Shown piece by piece: positions 1 through 8,580 of a stretch of DNA of 64,000 bases; positions within the stretch are counted from its first letter, which is position 1, and every line of letters starts with the position of its first letter. The notes under the pieces were generated by a model. That model saw only the letters and a list, made by a program, of their open reading frames with translations. It had not been told where the DNA came from and searched no databases. This stretch comes from Bacillus sp. USDA818B3_A. GTDB taxonomy: Bacteria; Bacillota; Bacilli; Bacillales; Cytobacillaceae. The position numbers and the translations under genes were made by a program. The stretch spans positions 62,001-126,000 of the forward strand of contig NZ_JAABNN010000007.1 in assembly GCF_009928415.1 (NCBI RefSeq), in the 5' to 3' direction.

Positions 1-242
1 AATGGTTCATGCATTACAGTCCAAATCATAAAATGGTCAATCGCATTAAATCTTTTTTGTGTGTCTTTTAAGTAGAGATTAACTGTATTCGTAATGGAAT
101 CGATACTTTGTTGTCTAGTAATAGAAATAGTTAGAAAGCTAACAAAGATATTGATTAGAAATATAATGATTAAAATGATAAATAGCACTTTCGAATAATA
201 ATTAATAGAATGTGAAGGATTATTTTTAATTGGTAAACGCAA
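1..242 (-). CDS. Sensor histidine kinase, N-terminal fragment (cut by window edge)
   Basis: Only the first 80 codons are present; the gene runs off the left edge. It starts at a TTG (240-242) with a GGAGGT ribosome site 8 nt upstream. The fragment has a short basic N-terminus, one strongly hydrophobic segment (about residues 16-38, rich in I/L/F), then a polar helix (TRQQSIDSITNTVNLYLKD) that looks like the extracytoplasmic or signalling helix of a two-component sensor. It is divergent from a sugar ABC transporter, the usual place for a YesM-type kinase. The kinase domain itself is not visible, so the family call is inference from topology and context. Confidence 0.5.
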   Translation of the reverse strand, partial: MRLPIKNNPSHSINYYSKVLFIILIIIFLINIFVSFLTISITRQQSIDSITNTVNLYLKDTQKRFNAIDHFMIWTVMHEP

Positions 243-343
243 TTTATGTCACCTCCAATACTTATTTTCATTATATATAGGATAAACTTGCAGTTTCTAG
301 CAAAAAAACGTAAGAAAGCGGTTGGATAACCGAATAAGGACTG

Positions 344-454
344 AATAGTGCTATTTTTTTAAATTTAGTTTTTGAAAAATAGTACATCTTCCACTAAATA
401 GTATTATTTATGGTCCGGTTTAATCTATTTGTCTTGAATGCGCTTTCCTATAAT
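344..454 (+). promoter_or_regulatory. Candidate promoter and direct repeats of the sugar ABC operon
   Basis: The motif AATAGT occurs at 344-349, 378-383 and 397-402; the last two lie in 8-bp direct repeats AAATAGTA 19 bp apart. A perfect -10 TATAAT is at 449-454 but the -35 region is poor, which fits activator dependence. TGAATGCGCTTTCC (435-448) resembles a CcpA cre site with two mismatches. I infer that a response regulator paired with the divergent kinase binds the repeats. Confidence 0.35.
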
Positions 455-486
455 GAGATATATCAGCAGCTTAAGGAGGGGAAAAT

Positions 487-1455
487 GTGAAAAGTACAAT
501 TGCTTCACAAAAGGTTACGAATCCCGCAGTTCTTTTGAAAGAAAGCAAAACATCCAAAAGAATGAAGCAGTTTAAGAAAAGCGGCCCTTTATATGTTTTG
601 CTATTACCTTCAATCATTTTACTAATTTGTTTTACGTATATTCCCATGTACGGAATCGTAATGGCATTTAAAGATTATTCACCAGCTTTAGGGATATGGG
701 AAAGCCCGTGGGTAGGATTCAAACACTTTATTCAATATTTTAATTCCTACCAATTTGACCTGACGTTAAAAAATACATTGTATATTAGTTTATACAGCAT
801 TTTAGTAGGGTTTCCATTACCAATTGCGTTAGCTATACTATGTAATCAAATACGTATAGGTATGTTTAAAAAGGTGTTCCAGGTAACAACTTATTTACCG
901 CATTTCATATCTACGATGGTTATGTGTGGAATGATTTTGATTTTCTTGTCACCAAGCCATGGGTTGATTGTTAATTTGTTAGGGTTAATTGGAATTGAAA
1001 TGCCCAATGTATTATCAGATCCATCATTATTTGCCAGTGTCTATGTCTGGAGTGATGTATGGCAGCATTTAGGCTGGGACAGTATTATTTTCTTGGCAGC
1101 TCTATCTGCCATTGATCCCACTTACTATGAAGCTGCTACTATGGATGGAGCAAGCAAAATGCAAAAAATTCTTCATATTGATTTACCTTTGCTTTTGCCT
1201 ACCGCAATGATCTTATTGATATTACGTGCAGGGAGTTTATTGGGAGTAGGGTTTGAAAAAGTCTTTTTACTACAAAATCAATTAAACTTGCCTGGAAGTG
1301 AAATCATATCCACGTATGTTTATAAGGTAGGGATACAGAATTTCCAATACAGTTTATCGACAGCCATTGGGTTATTCAACACAGTAGTCAATATCATTGT
1401 CTTACTTTTAGTGAATTATATGTCAAAGAAACTTACCAAAACAAGCTTACTATAG
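487..1455 (+). CDS. Sugar ABC transporter permease, LplB/YtcP type (subunit 1)
   Basis: Integral membrane subunit of a carbohydrate importer of the LplABC class. 322 residues with a basic cytoplasmic N-terminus and about six membrane segments; the conserved permease EAA loop (E-A-A-T-M-D-G-A) is near residue 214 and would contact the ATPase. Start is GTG at 487 with AAGGAGGGG just upstream; an ATG two bases earlier is followed directly by a stop. It is the first gene of a three-gene operon (permease, permease, binding protein), 15 bp from the next gene. No ATPase is encoded here, so a shared MsmX-type ATPase is probably used, as is usual for these systems. Confidence 0.9.
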   Translation: MKSTIASQKVTNPAVLLKESKTSKRMKQFKKSGPLYVLLLPSIILLICFTYIPMYGIVMAFKDYSPALGIWESPWVGFKHFIQYFNSYQFDLTLKNTLYISLYSILVGFPLPIALAILCNQIRIGMFKKVFQVTTYLPHFISTMVMCGMILIFLSPSHGLIVNLLGLIGIEMPNVLSDPSLFASVYVWSDVWQHLGWDSIIFLAALSAIDPTYYEAATMDGASKMQKILHIDLPLLLPTAMILLILRAGSLLGVGFEKVFLLQNQLNLPGSEIISTYVYKVGIQNFQYSLSTAIGLFNTVVNIIVLLLVNYMSKKLTKTSLL

Positions 1456-1470
1456 AAAGGAGGTAAGGGC

Positions 1471-2391
1471 ATGGAGCTATCAATTAAAAATAAGTTTATT
1501 CAAAAGACTAGAGCTCAAAAGAGTTGGAAAGATCGAGTATTTGATGTTGCAGTATATGGGATAGCAATCCTAATGATATTGAGTATTGTCTACCCGCTTT
1601 GGTTTATTATCATTGCTTCATTTAGTAATCCTGCTGATGTGGCAAACGGAAATGTTTGGTTTTGGCCCAAAGAGTGGAAGTTGGACGGGTATATAGAATT
1701 ACTTAAACAAGATATCATCTGGAGAGGATATCTAAATACAATCATCTACACCGCTGTCGGTACGTTAATTGCATTAGTGGTAAATATTCCGGCAGGCTAT
1801 GCCTTATCAAGAAAAGATTTATTCGGAAGAAAATGGATATCTATATTTATTATTATTCCGATGTTCATTAGTGGAGGTTTAGTACCCACATATTTAGTCG
1901 TTAAAGCATTTGGTTTATTGGATACCTTTTGGGTAATGGTGTTACCGTTTGCTGTGTCATCATTCAATATTATTATTGCTAGAACGTTCTTTAAAGAGAG
2001 TATACCTGAGACCCTTTGGGAGGCCGCACAGATTGATGGGTGTGGGACGATTCGATACTTTCTAACTATGGTGCTGCCTTTGTCTAAAGCGATACTTGCT
2101 GTTATTGGTCTTTGGACGGCAGTTGGGATATGGAATTCTTGGTTTAATGCATTAATTTATCTTAACAATGAAAATTTGCAACCGCTTCAACTGATACTTC
2201 GAAGAATTTTGATATCCAATCAGTCACTGCTTGGTACTACTACAGGAGAACTAGCTTCGGAATTAAGGAGATTATCAGAAATGATGAAATACGCAGCAAT
2301 TGTCGTTTCCACTGTTCCCATTATGTGTTTATATCCATTTTTACAAAAGTATTTCAATCAAGGTGTTATGGTTGGTTCAGTTAAAGAATAG
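1471..2391 (+). CDS. Sugar ABC transporter permease, LplC/YtcP type (subunit 2)
   Basis: Second membrane subunit of the same importer, 306 residues, forming a heterodimer with the upstream permease. After a charged N-terminus it has about six hydrophobic segments; the EAA loop (E-A-A-Q-I-D-G-C-G) is near residue 183. A strong AGGAGG site precedes the ATG. C-terminus ends in the GVMVGSVKE type typical of YtcP/LplC proteins. Substrate cannot be read from the sequence; the downstream oxidoreductase cluster suggests an oligosaccharide or glycoside. Confidence 0.9.
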   Translation: MELSIKNKFIQKTRAQKSWKDRVFDVAVYGIAILMILSIVYPLWFIIIASFSNPADVANGNVWFWPKEWKLDGYIELLKQDIIWRGYLNTIIYTAVGTLIALVVNIPAGYALSRKDLFGRKWISIFIIIPMFISGGLVPTYLVVKAFGLLDTFWVMVLPFAVSSFNIIIARTFFKESIPETLWEAAQIDGCGTIRYFLTMVLPLSKAILAVIGLWTAVGIWNSWFNALIYLNNENLQPLQLILRRILISNQSLLGTTTGELASELRRLSEMMKYAAIVVSTVPIMCLYPFLQKYFNQGVMVGSVKE

Positions 2392-2407
2392 TATATTGGG
2401 GGAAATA

Positions 2408-3970
2408 ATGATGCTTAAGAGAAATTTGGGGATCGTAATGAATTTAACGTTAGCAGCTAGTTTAATTGTTGGCTGCAGTAACACTTCATCCAGTTCAAAA
2501 TCAAGTTCGAAATCTAATGAAGATGGATCGTATAAAATTGCGACAGTTCGTTGGGCCGATTGGGGAGAAGACTTTTTAAAAGGGTTTGTTGAGGAATCAG
2601 AAAAAAAGGCCGGGATATCAGTGGATTGGGACACATATTTGAATTCTGATTGGGGAGACAAAAAATCGGTATTATTGGCTGGAGGAGATTTACCTGATGC
2701 ATTTTGGGGTTCTATTACACTGACAGATTCAGATATAACCAATAACAAAAGTATGTTTATTCCCTTAGAGGATTTGATTGAAAAAAACATGCCAAATTTA
2801 ACTGCGGCATTTAAAGAAGATCCTACATTACGTGCTATGGCAACATCTCCTGATGGACACATTTACAGTTTACCCAAGAAACTTCCATTAAGACCAATTG
2901 CAGGAAATTCCTTGTTTATCAATAAAAAATGGTTGGATAATTTGGGCTTGAAAATGCCTGAAACGTATGAAGAATTTTATAACGTTTTAAAAGCTTTCAA
3001 AGAAAAAGATGCAAATGGGAATGGAGATCCTAATGATGAAATCGGATATCAGGGTGATGTTTTAGGTTTTATTTTACCATTTGGATTGCCTAAAGGAAGT
3101 TATTCAACATCCATGACAGTGAAAGATGGAGAGCCAATCTTCATGCCAACTGAAGACGCATATAAAGAAGGAATTGAATGGATGCATAAAGCGTATAAGG
3201 ACGGGCTAATTGATAAAGAGTTATTTACACAGGATACATCAATGGCTGAAGCAAAACGAAAAGATGAAAAAGGCTCCTTGGTAGGAGTATCTTCTGGCTG
3301 GACTCCGGACGCCACTTTTGGACCAAATGCAAGTGATTATGTGCAATTACCTGCACTTAAAGGTCCAGATGGAGAAAGATATGTTATGACAGATGCACCA
3401 ATTTATTCAAGAGATGAGTTCATGATCACTACAAAAGCAAAGGACCCTGCTAAATTATTGAAATGGGCAGATCAATTCTACACTGAAGATGCAAGTATTC
3501 AAACTTTCTACGGTTCTTTCGGCATTGGGGTTGAAAAGAAAAATGACGGAACATACAAAGTGTTAGATGCTCCTGAAGGTCAATCAGCGGATATATTTGC
3601 ATGGACAAACTCATTCCGTGATTTTGGTCCTAAATTTATCGGTGAAGGATTTAATGAAAAGGTTAGCCTTCCATCTAATGGCGGCGATGGGTTGAAGCTT
3701 CAATTGGATAAACAAATTAATCAGTATGTCAGGGAACAATTCCCAAATGTTTCTTATACAGAAGAAGAGATGAACCGTTTAAGTGCATTAAATACAGACC
3801 TTACTTCTTATGTAAACTCTATGCAATCCAAATGGGTTGTTGAGGGTGGAGCTACAAAAGAATGGGATTCCTATATTTCTCAATTAAAACAAATGGGTTT
3901 GGATGATTATTTGAAAATCCAGAAAAAAGCTTTTGATAGATACCAAAAAAATCTCAAAAATGCTAAATAA
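2408..3970 (+). CDS. Extracellular sugar-binding lipoprotein, LplA type
   Basis: Substrate-binding component of the importer, 520 residues. The N-terminus is a lipoprotein signal with the lipobox Leu-Ile-Val-Gly-Cys (Cys about residue 23), followed by a Ser-rich linker, so it should be anchored outside the membrane. The mature part has the look of large family 1 sugar-binding proteins (EKDANGNGDPNDEIG region for Ca-type loop, many aromatic residues). I place the start at ATG 2408 (or the adjacent ATG 2411) because a run of five G lies 5-8 nt upstream; earlier in-frame codons overlap the permease gene. A strong terminator follows, so the operon ends here. Confidence 0.9.
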   Translation: MMLKRNLGIVMNLTLAASLIVGCSNTSSSSKSSSKSNEDGSYKIATVRWADWGEDFLKGFVEESEKKAGISVDWDTYLNSDWGDKKSVLLAGGDLPDAFWGSITLTDSDITNNKSMFIPLEDLIEKNMPNLTAAFKEDPTLRAMATSPDGHIYSLPKKLPLRPIAGNSLFINKKWLDNLGLKMPETYEEFYNVLKAFKEKDANGNGDPNDEIGYQGDVLGFILPFGLPKGSYSTSMTVKDGEPIFMPTEDAYKEGIEWMHKAYKDGLIDKELFTQDTSMAEAKRKDEKGSLVGVSSGWTPDATFGPNASDYVQLPALKGPDGERYVMTDAPIYSRDEFMITTKAKDPAKLLKWADQFYTEDASIQTFYGSFGIGVEKKNDGTYKVLDAPEGQSADIFAWTNSFRDFGPKFIGEGFNEKVSLPSNGGDGLKLQLDKQINQYVREQFPNVSYTEEEMNRLSALNTDLTSYVNSMQSKWVVEGGATKEWDSYISQLKQMGLDDYLKIQKKAFDRYQKNLKNAK

Positions 3971-4005
3971 ATCTCAAATATCCTTTTAAAATCTTGATTG
4001 AAGTG

Positions 4006-4045
4006 ACAGTTGGCTTACATAGTATGTAAGCTGACTGTGTTTTTA
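4006..4045 (+). terminator. Rho-independent terminator after the sugar ABC operon
   Basis: A 14-bp stem (4007-4020 with 4024-4037, two G-U pairs, 3-nt loop) is followed by a T run at 4040-4044. Confidence 0.85.
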
Positions 4046-4082
4046 TATATTATATTTTCTTCATGCATAATGGAAAAATAGC

Positions 4083-4167
4083 AAAATAGTATATGTTTTC
4101 ATTAGATGGTCTATGTTTTATTTTCTTTATTCAATATAAGATAAATTTATAATTTTAAGCGCTTACT
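4083..4167 (+). promoter_or_regulatory. AraC-type direct-repeat operator, promoter and palindromic operator before the oxidoreductase genes
   Basis: Direct repeats GTATATGTTTT (4089-4099) and GTCTATGTTTT (4109-4119) are 20 bp apart. A -10-like TAAGAT (4137-4142) begins 28 bp after the second repeat starts, so that repeat covers the -35 region. The same arrangement, with the same distances, occurs at 7618-7671. A second -10-like TATAAT (4148-4153) abuts TTTAAGCGCTTACT (4154-4167), which resembles a cre or other LacI-family site with two mismatches. The first module is well supported by the duplication; the second is tentative. Confidence 0.6.
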
Positions 4168-4203
4168 AAATAGGGATATGTATGAGGTTGGGAGGAATAG
4201 ATT

Positions 4204-5286
4204 ATGACAAAATTACGTGTAGCCATCATCGGATGCGGTGGAATTGCGAAGGGAAAGCACATGCCAAGTCTTTCAAAACTTTCACAAATCGAAATGGTGG
4301 CTTTTTGTGATATTGAAGAAGAGCGTGCTGTGGAAGCTGCTTCAAAATATGGCACAGAAGATGCCGCAATTTATGTGGATTATCAAGAACTATTAAAGGA
4401 CAAGACCATCGATGTCGTCCATGTATGTACGCCTAATGATTCTCATGCCGATATCACTGTTGCGGCATTGGAAGCGGAAAAACATGTCATGTGTGAAAAG
4501 CCGATGGCCAAAACAGCAGCAGATGCCAGAAGAATGGTTGAGGTAGCCAAGCGGACTGGGAAGAAATTAACGATTGGTTACCAAAATCGCTTCCGGACGG
4601 ACAGTCAGTATCTGCAAAAGGTATGCGAACGAGGAGATCTAGGAGAGATCTATTATGCGAAAGCTCATGCGATTCGCCGCCGAGCGGTTCCAACTTGGGG
4701 TGTATTCCTAGATGAAGAGAAGCAAGGCGGAGGTCCGTTAATTGATATTGGAACACATGCGCTGGATTTAACCCTTTGGATGATGAACAATTACAAGCCA
4801 AAAGCGGTGTTAGGAAGTACATTCCATAAGCTGGGGCAAAAGAAGAATGCGGCCAATGCTTGGGGATCATGGGATCCAGACAAATTTAAGGTCGAAGATT
4901 CAGCTTTCGGTTATATCACGATGGAAAATGGTGCAACCATTATGCTTGAATCCAGCTGGGCGATTAATATGCTGCAGACAGGAGAAGCCAAATGTACGCT
5001 GTGCGGGACAGAAGGCGGAGCGGATATGTGGGATGGTCTTCGCATCAATGGTGAAGATTTCAGTAAGTTATACACAAATCACATCAATTTGGATGCCAAA
5101 GGTGTTGATTTTTATGACGGAGAAACGGAAGATGCAGCCGAATTAGAGGCAAGATTGTGGATTGAAAGCATCTTAAATGATACAGAGCCGGTCGTGAAAC
5201 CAGAGGAAGCCTTAGTGGTTACAGAAATTCTGGAGGCCATTTATAAATCAGCGCAAACAGGTGAAGCGATTTATTTTAATAAGTAA
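4204..5286 (+). CDS. Gfo/Idh/MocA family oxidoreductase 1
   Basis: Predicted cytosolic NAD(P)-dependent sugar or polyol dehydrogenase, 360 residues. The Rossmann motif GCGGIAKGKH is at residues 10-19, the family EKP motif at 98-100 (catalytic-region Lys99), and the DIGTHALD segment at 181-188 with His185, all in the usual order; the C-terminal half is the alpha/beta substrate domain. ATG start with GGAGGAAT upstream. It is the first gene behind the duplicated operator and is followed 17 bp later by a second paralogue. Substrate is unknown. Family members oxidise inositols, glucose or the C3 hydroxyl of glycosides (for example ThuB, YcjS); the neighbours favour the last. Confidence 0.9.
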   Translation: MTKLRVAIIGCGGIAKGKHMPSLSKLSQIEMVAFCDIEEERAVEAASKYGTEDAAIYVDYQELLKDKTIDVVHVCTPNDSHADITVAALEAEKHVMCEKPMAKTAADARRMVEVAKRTGKKLTIGYQNRFRTDSQYLQKVCERGDLGEIYYAKAHAIRRRAVPTWGVFLDEEKQGGGPLIDIGTHALDLTLWMMNNYKPKAVLGSTFHKLGQKKNAANAWGSWDPDKFKVEDSAFGYITMENGATIMLESSWAINMLQTGEAKCTLCGTEGGADMWDGLRINGEDFSKLYTNHINLDAKGVDFYDGETEDAAELEARLWIESILNDTEPVVKPEEALVVTEILEAIYKSAQTGEAIYFNK

Positions 5287-5303
5287 TAAAGGAGAGAATA
5301 ATT

Positions 5304-6380
5304 ATGGCAAGCCGAAACTATCAATTAGTGATTGTTGGTTATGGAGGAATGGGAAGTTACCATGCCAAGCTAATAAAAGACAGCAAAAACATAGATGTAG
5401 CAGGAACCTATGATCTTTTAGAAGAAAGAAAAACAGCATCCCTTGCTGATGGATACGCAGTGTATGAAAGCTTAGAAGCTGTCTTATTAGATGAAGCGGT
5501 TGATATTGTTCTGATTGCTACTCCGAATGATGTTCATAAAGAATTAGCAATTGCTGCCTTAAATGCAAAAAAGCATGTGATTTGCGAAAAGCCAGTGACC
5601 ATTTATAGTCAAGAGCTGCTTGAGATTATGGAAGCAGCGAAAATCAATGACCGTGCCTTTATTGTGCATCAAAACCGCAGGTGGGATGAAGACTTCCTAA
5701 CGATGAAAAAGGTTTACGATGACCAGATTATCGGAGAAGTCTTTCATATCGAATCAAGAGTTCAAGGAGCAAATGGAATCCCTGGGGATTGGCGCCACCT
5801 GAAAGAGTATGGCGGGGGAATGCTGCTTGACTGGGGCGTTCATTTATTAGATCAGTTATTATTTATGGTTGATAGCAAGATTACGAGTGTCTATGCTAAC
5901 CTAAGCTATATTTTAGGAGACGATGTTGACGATGGATTTCAGGTATTTATCACCTTTGAAAACGGGATTACCTCGTTAATCGAAGTTGGAACCACAAACT
6001 TTGTTCAATTACCGCGCTGGTATGTAAAAGGGACAAAAGGCACTGCCGTTGTTCATGATTGGGAACTAAACGGTAAAATCGTAACACAGAATTTTGGCGA
6101 AGTAGAAGCACCTAAGCCAATTAAAGCAGGTCAGGGATTAACGAAAACGATGGCTCCACCATCTGAAAAAGCCATTAGCACTTCAAGTTTGCCTGCAGCA
6201 GTAAAATTAGAGGAAAGCTTTTATGAAAATGTCATTTCGGTAGTGGAGGGCAAGGCAGAACCAATTGTTAAGAATGGGGAAGTGTTGCGAGTTCTGCGCT
6301 TAATGGAAACGATTTTTAAGTCAGCTGAAATCAATGAGGTTATTAAGGACTTTGATTTGGTTCCATCCAACGTAAATTAA
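5304..6380 (+). CDS. Gfo/Idh/MocA family oxidoreductase 2
   Basis: Second predicted NAD(P)-dependent dehydrogenase, 358 residues. It has the nucleotide-binding motif GYGGMGSYH (12-20), EKP at 95-97 and DWGVHLLD (176-183, His180). It is clearly divergent from the upstream copy (for example in the C-terminal third), so it is not a recent duplicate and probably works on a different intermediate. ATG with GGAGAG upstream. A terminator follows, so 4204-6380 is a two-gene transcript. In the E. coli ycj pathway two such enzymes bracket an epimerase (oxidation at C3, then reduction); an analogous split is plausible here but is inference. Confidence 0.9.
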   Translation: MASRNYQLVIVGYGGMGSYHAKLIKDSKNIDVAGTYDLLEERKTASLADGYAVYESLEAVLLDEAVDIVLIATPNDVHKELAIAALNAKKHVICEKPVTIYSQELLEIMEAAKINDRAFIVHQNRRWDEDFLTMKKVYDDQIIGEVFHIESRVQGANGIPGDWRHLKEYGGGMLLDWGVHLLDQLLFMVDSKITSVYANLSYILGDDVDDGFQVFITFENGITSLIEVGTTNFVQLPRWYVKGTKGTAVVHDWELNGKIVTQNFGEVEAPKPIKAGQGLTKTMAPPSEKAISTSSLPAAVKLEESFYENVISVVEGKAEPIVKNGEVLRVLRLMETIFKSAEINEVIKDFDLVPSNVN

Positions 6381-6422
6381 GAAAAAGCTAGAAGAGCAGG
6401 GTCGGTTAAATATCACAAACAA

Positions 6423-6458
6423 AAAAATGACTATTAATATAGCTTGATAGTCATTTTT
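6423..6458 (+). terminator. Terminator after oxidoreductase 2
   Basis: AAAAATGACTAT (6423-6434) pairs perfectly with ATAGTCATTTTT (6447-6458); the T run ends the stem. Confidence 0.8.
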
Positions 6459-6470
6459 ACTGCATATCAA

Positions 6471-6782
6471 GCTCTATTGCCGACCGAGATGGATTATTTT
6501 GATGTAAGCGGGTCGACAATAAGGTCTATTGCCGACCGAGATGGATTATTTTAATGGATGTGGATCGACAATAAGGTCTATTGCCGACCGAGATGGATTA
6601 TTTTGATGGAAGTGGGTCGACAATAAGGTCTATTGAAGACCGAGGTGGATTATTTTAATGGAAGCGGGTCGCCAATAAGCTCTATAGACGACCGAGATGG
6701 ATTATTATAATGGAAGCGGGTCGCCAATAAGCTCCATTGACGACCCAGATGGTTGATATTCATGGAAGCCGGTCGTCAATGC
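6471..6782. repeat. Six tandem 52-bp imperfect repeats with hairpin arms
   Basis: Units start at 6471, 6523, 6575, 6627, 6679 and 6731, an exact 52-bp period. Each begins with a variant of CTATTGCCGACCGAGATGG and ends with a variant of GGGTCGACAATAAG. The end of one unit and the start of the next form an inverted repeat, for example GGTCGACAAT (6511-6520) with ATTGCCGACC (6528-6537) around a 7-nt loop. Arms follow the pattern GTCnnCAA ... TTGnnGAC. The array fills the space between convergent genes. The spacers between arms are also conserved, so it is not a CRISPR. Confidence 0.85.
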
Positions 6783-6810
6783 TTTTCTAGCTCTATCTAT
6801 TAGAGGTTCA

Positions 6811-7584
6811 TCATTCAAGCCGGCGGTACATACCCGGGGCCACACCATACTTCTTTTTGAACACTCTATGGAAATAAGGATAGGTGCCAAACCCGCAGTC
6901 TTCAGCGATCTGCTCAAGTGTATGCGTAGTGTACTTCATCCGTTCAAGGGCAGCGGATAAGCGGATCTCCTGCGTGTATTCCATGATGGTTTTCCCTACA
7001 CTGCTTTTAAAAAGATGAACAGACCTCGAGACACTAAGCCCGGCATGACGAGCCACATCCTCCACTTTAAATACTATTGTTGCATGTTCTTCAATGTACC
7101 GCATCATCCGTGTTACTGGATACGGATAATGGTATGAGGGGACCGTTTCACTGACAGCACGTTCGAGCGTTAAACAAAGGGCTCGGACTAAATAGTCGGC
7201 AAGTTCCTCATTTTGGCTTGAATCAGGACGCCTTTTTTCAATAATAATCTGACGCCATAAGAGAAGCAGTTTTTCATCCATGTCAATCCGAGAAATGGGA
7301 GGTTTAGTGGAACGATTCCACCATTCGTCGAGCCAGGCTCCCTCACAGCCGATGTGATAGTCGCCGCTGATTTGTCCTTCTTTGACTAGTATTTCATAAT
7401 GATCGCCAGGTTTAATAAGAAGGAGATCACCTTTCTCTTGTTCTAGTTTTGTTCCTTTAACGACTACCTCGCAACTCCCTTCTGTTTGCAGACGGAAAAG
7501 ATAGGAGGGATAACCGGCTTTATGCTGGGAGTGATATCCTTTTGTATGATAGGAATAGCCGCAAAAAAGTATGTTGGTGTTCAT
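6811..7584 (-). CDS. AraC family transcriptional regulator
   Basis: DNA-binding regulator of 257 residues. Residues about 1-130 form a cupin-like sugar-sensing domain (contains the LLLIKPGDHYE turn); about 165-255 contain the two helix-turn-helix motifs of AraC proteins, with the second one showing IAEDCGFGTYPYFHRVFKKKYG. ATG start with GAGGAAA 5 nt upstream. It is divergent from the epimerase-ThuA operon, and the intervening DNA carries a repeat module also found in front of the 4204 operon. I infer it activates both operons, and perhaps itself, in response to the island's sugar. Confidence 0.88.
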   Translation of the reverse strand: MNTNILFCGYSYHTKGYHSQHKAGYPSYLFRLQTEGSCEVVVKGTKLEQEKGDLLLIKPGDHYEILVKEGQISGDYHIGCEGAWLDEWWNRSTKPPISRIDMDEKLLLLWRQIIIEKRRPDSSQNEELADYLVRALCLTLERAVSETVPSYHYPYPVTRMMRYIEEHATIVFKVEDVARHAGLSVSRSVHLFKSSVGKTIMEYTQEIRLSAALERMKYTTHTLEQIAEDCGFGTYPYFHRVFKKKYGVAPGMYRRLE

Positions 7585-7600
7585 AATTTTTCCTCGTTAT

Positions 7601-7672
7601 AAAAAAGTAGCAGAATAGTAGATGTTTTAATTATATCATCTATGTTTATTATCAGAAATAAAATATAAGATA
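7601..7672 (+). promoter_or_regulatory. AraC-type direct-repeat operator and promoter, second copy
   Basis: Repeats GTAGATGTTTT (7618-7628) and ATCTATGTTTA (7638-7648) are 20 bp apart, preceded by AGCAGAATAGTA and followed by ATATAAGATA (7663-7672), with TAAGAT 28 bp after the second repeat start. The layout matches 4079-4142 position by position. It lies between the araC-type gene and the divergent 7710 operon, the standard place for such an operator. Confidence 0.7.
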
Positions 7673-7709
7673 TTACCAAATAAGCTTTTGTCTAAGTGGA
7701 GGGGTTAAG

Positions 7710-8480
7710 ATGAGAAACATTCCTGTTGCAGTACAAATGTTTACCTTACGAGAAGAGAGTGCACAAGACTTTGCAGGTACCCTAAAAAGGGTAGCAGAGC
7801 TTGGCTTTGATGGTGTTGAGCTTGCTGGATTTCATGGATTATCGGCTATAGAGGTAAAAGCATTATTGGACGAATATGGTCTAAAAACAGCCGCCTGTCA
7901 TGTGCCGCTTGAACAGTTGGAAACGAATCTGGCTCAAGTAATAGAGGATCAGAAAATATTAGGAAGTAAATATCTTGTCTGTCCCTACTTAATGCCAGAC
8001 CGACGCAGTGAAAGTGATTACATAGCAATAATATCGTTATTAGAACAAATTGGAGAAAGCTGCCGTCAGGAAGGAATTTCTCTTTGCTACCATAATCACG
8101 ATTTTGAACTTGAACGCTTATCTGACGGCAAGATGGCACTTGAAGCGATCTTTGATGGAACAAGCCCAGACGTGGTCAAGGCAGAGCTTGATATTTACTG
8201 GCTGACTAAAGCAGGTCAGAAACCGGCAGAGTGGATTGAACGATATCAAAATCGGACACCGCTCGTTCATTTGAAAGACATGACAACAGATGAGGAAAAA
8301 TTCTTTGCAGAACTTGGCACTGGCGGTGTTGACCTTGAAGCTGTACTTGAGATGGGGGATCAAGCCAATATTCAGTGGTGGGTCGTAGAGCAGGATGCAA
8401 GCAGGCGTACACCTCTTGAAAGTATTGAAATGAGTATCAATTATTTAAAAACAAAGCTCCCGCATCTAATAGATAAATAA
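7710..8480 (+). CDS. Sugar phosphate isomerase/epimerase-like TIM-barrel protein 1
   Basis: 256-residue member of the xylose isomerase-like (IolE/YcjR) superfamily. It has the segments GFDGVELAGF near residue 33, YHNHDFE near 130 and HLKDM near 188, which carry metal-binding Glu/His/Asp residues in this superfamily. No signal peptide, so cytosolic. ATG start with GTGGAGGGG upstream. It is the first gene behind the second AraC-type promoter. Known relatives epimerise or dehydrate keto-sugars or keto-inositols; the pairing with Gfo/Idh/MocA dehydrogenases suggests it acts on a keto intermediate. The exact reaction is unknown. Confidence 0.85.
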   Translation: MRNIPVAVQMFTLREESAQDFAGTLKRVAELGFDGVELAGFHGLSAIEVKALLDEYGLKTAACHVPLEQLETNLAQVIEDQKILGSKYLVCPYLMPDRRSESDYIAIISLLEQIGESCRQEGISLCYHNHDFELERLSDGKMALEAIFDGTSPDVVKAELDIYWLTKAGQKPAEWIERYQNRTPLVHLKDMTTDEEKFFAELGTGGVDLEAVLEMGDQANIQWWVVEQDASRRTPLESIEMSINYLKTKLPHLIDK

Positions 8481-8580
8481 AATAGTTCAATATTTTTCAC
8501 CCTATTTGTCAATGTAAGCAGTTTCAATTATTCTAGTATTCTTTAAAATAATAGGTGACAACGAAAAGGAGTGACCCAAT

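Noticed and set aside
2300-2407. Upstream extension of the sugar-binding protein to an in-frame ATG at 2300
   Set aside because: It overlaps the permease gene, has no ribosome site, and would put 36 residues in front of a clear lipoprotein signal.
4487-4870. Minus-strand open frame inside oxidoreductase 1, and similar long antisense frames throughout
   Set aside because: They lie opposite genes with full family motifs, show low-complexity composition and have no ribosome sites.
6471-6782. CRISPR array
   Set aside because: The period is regular, but the spacers are as conserved as the arms, and no cas genes are near. Same for 27588-27890.
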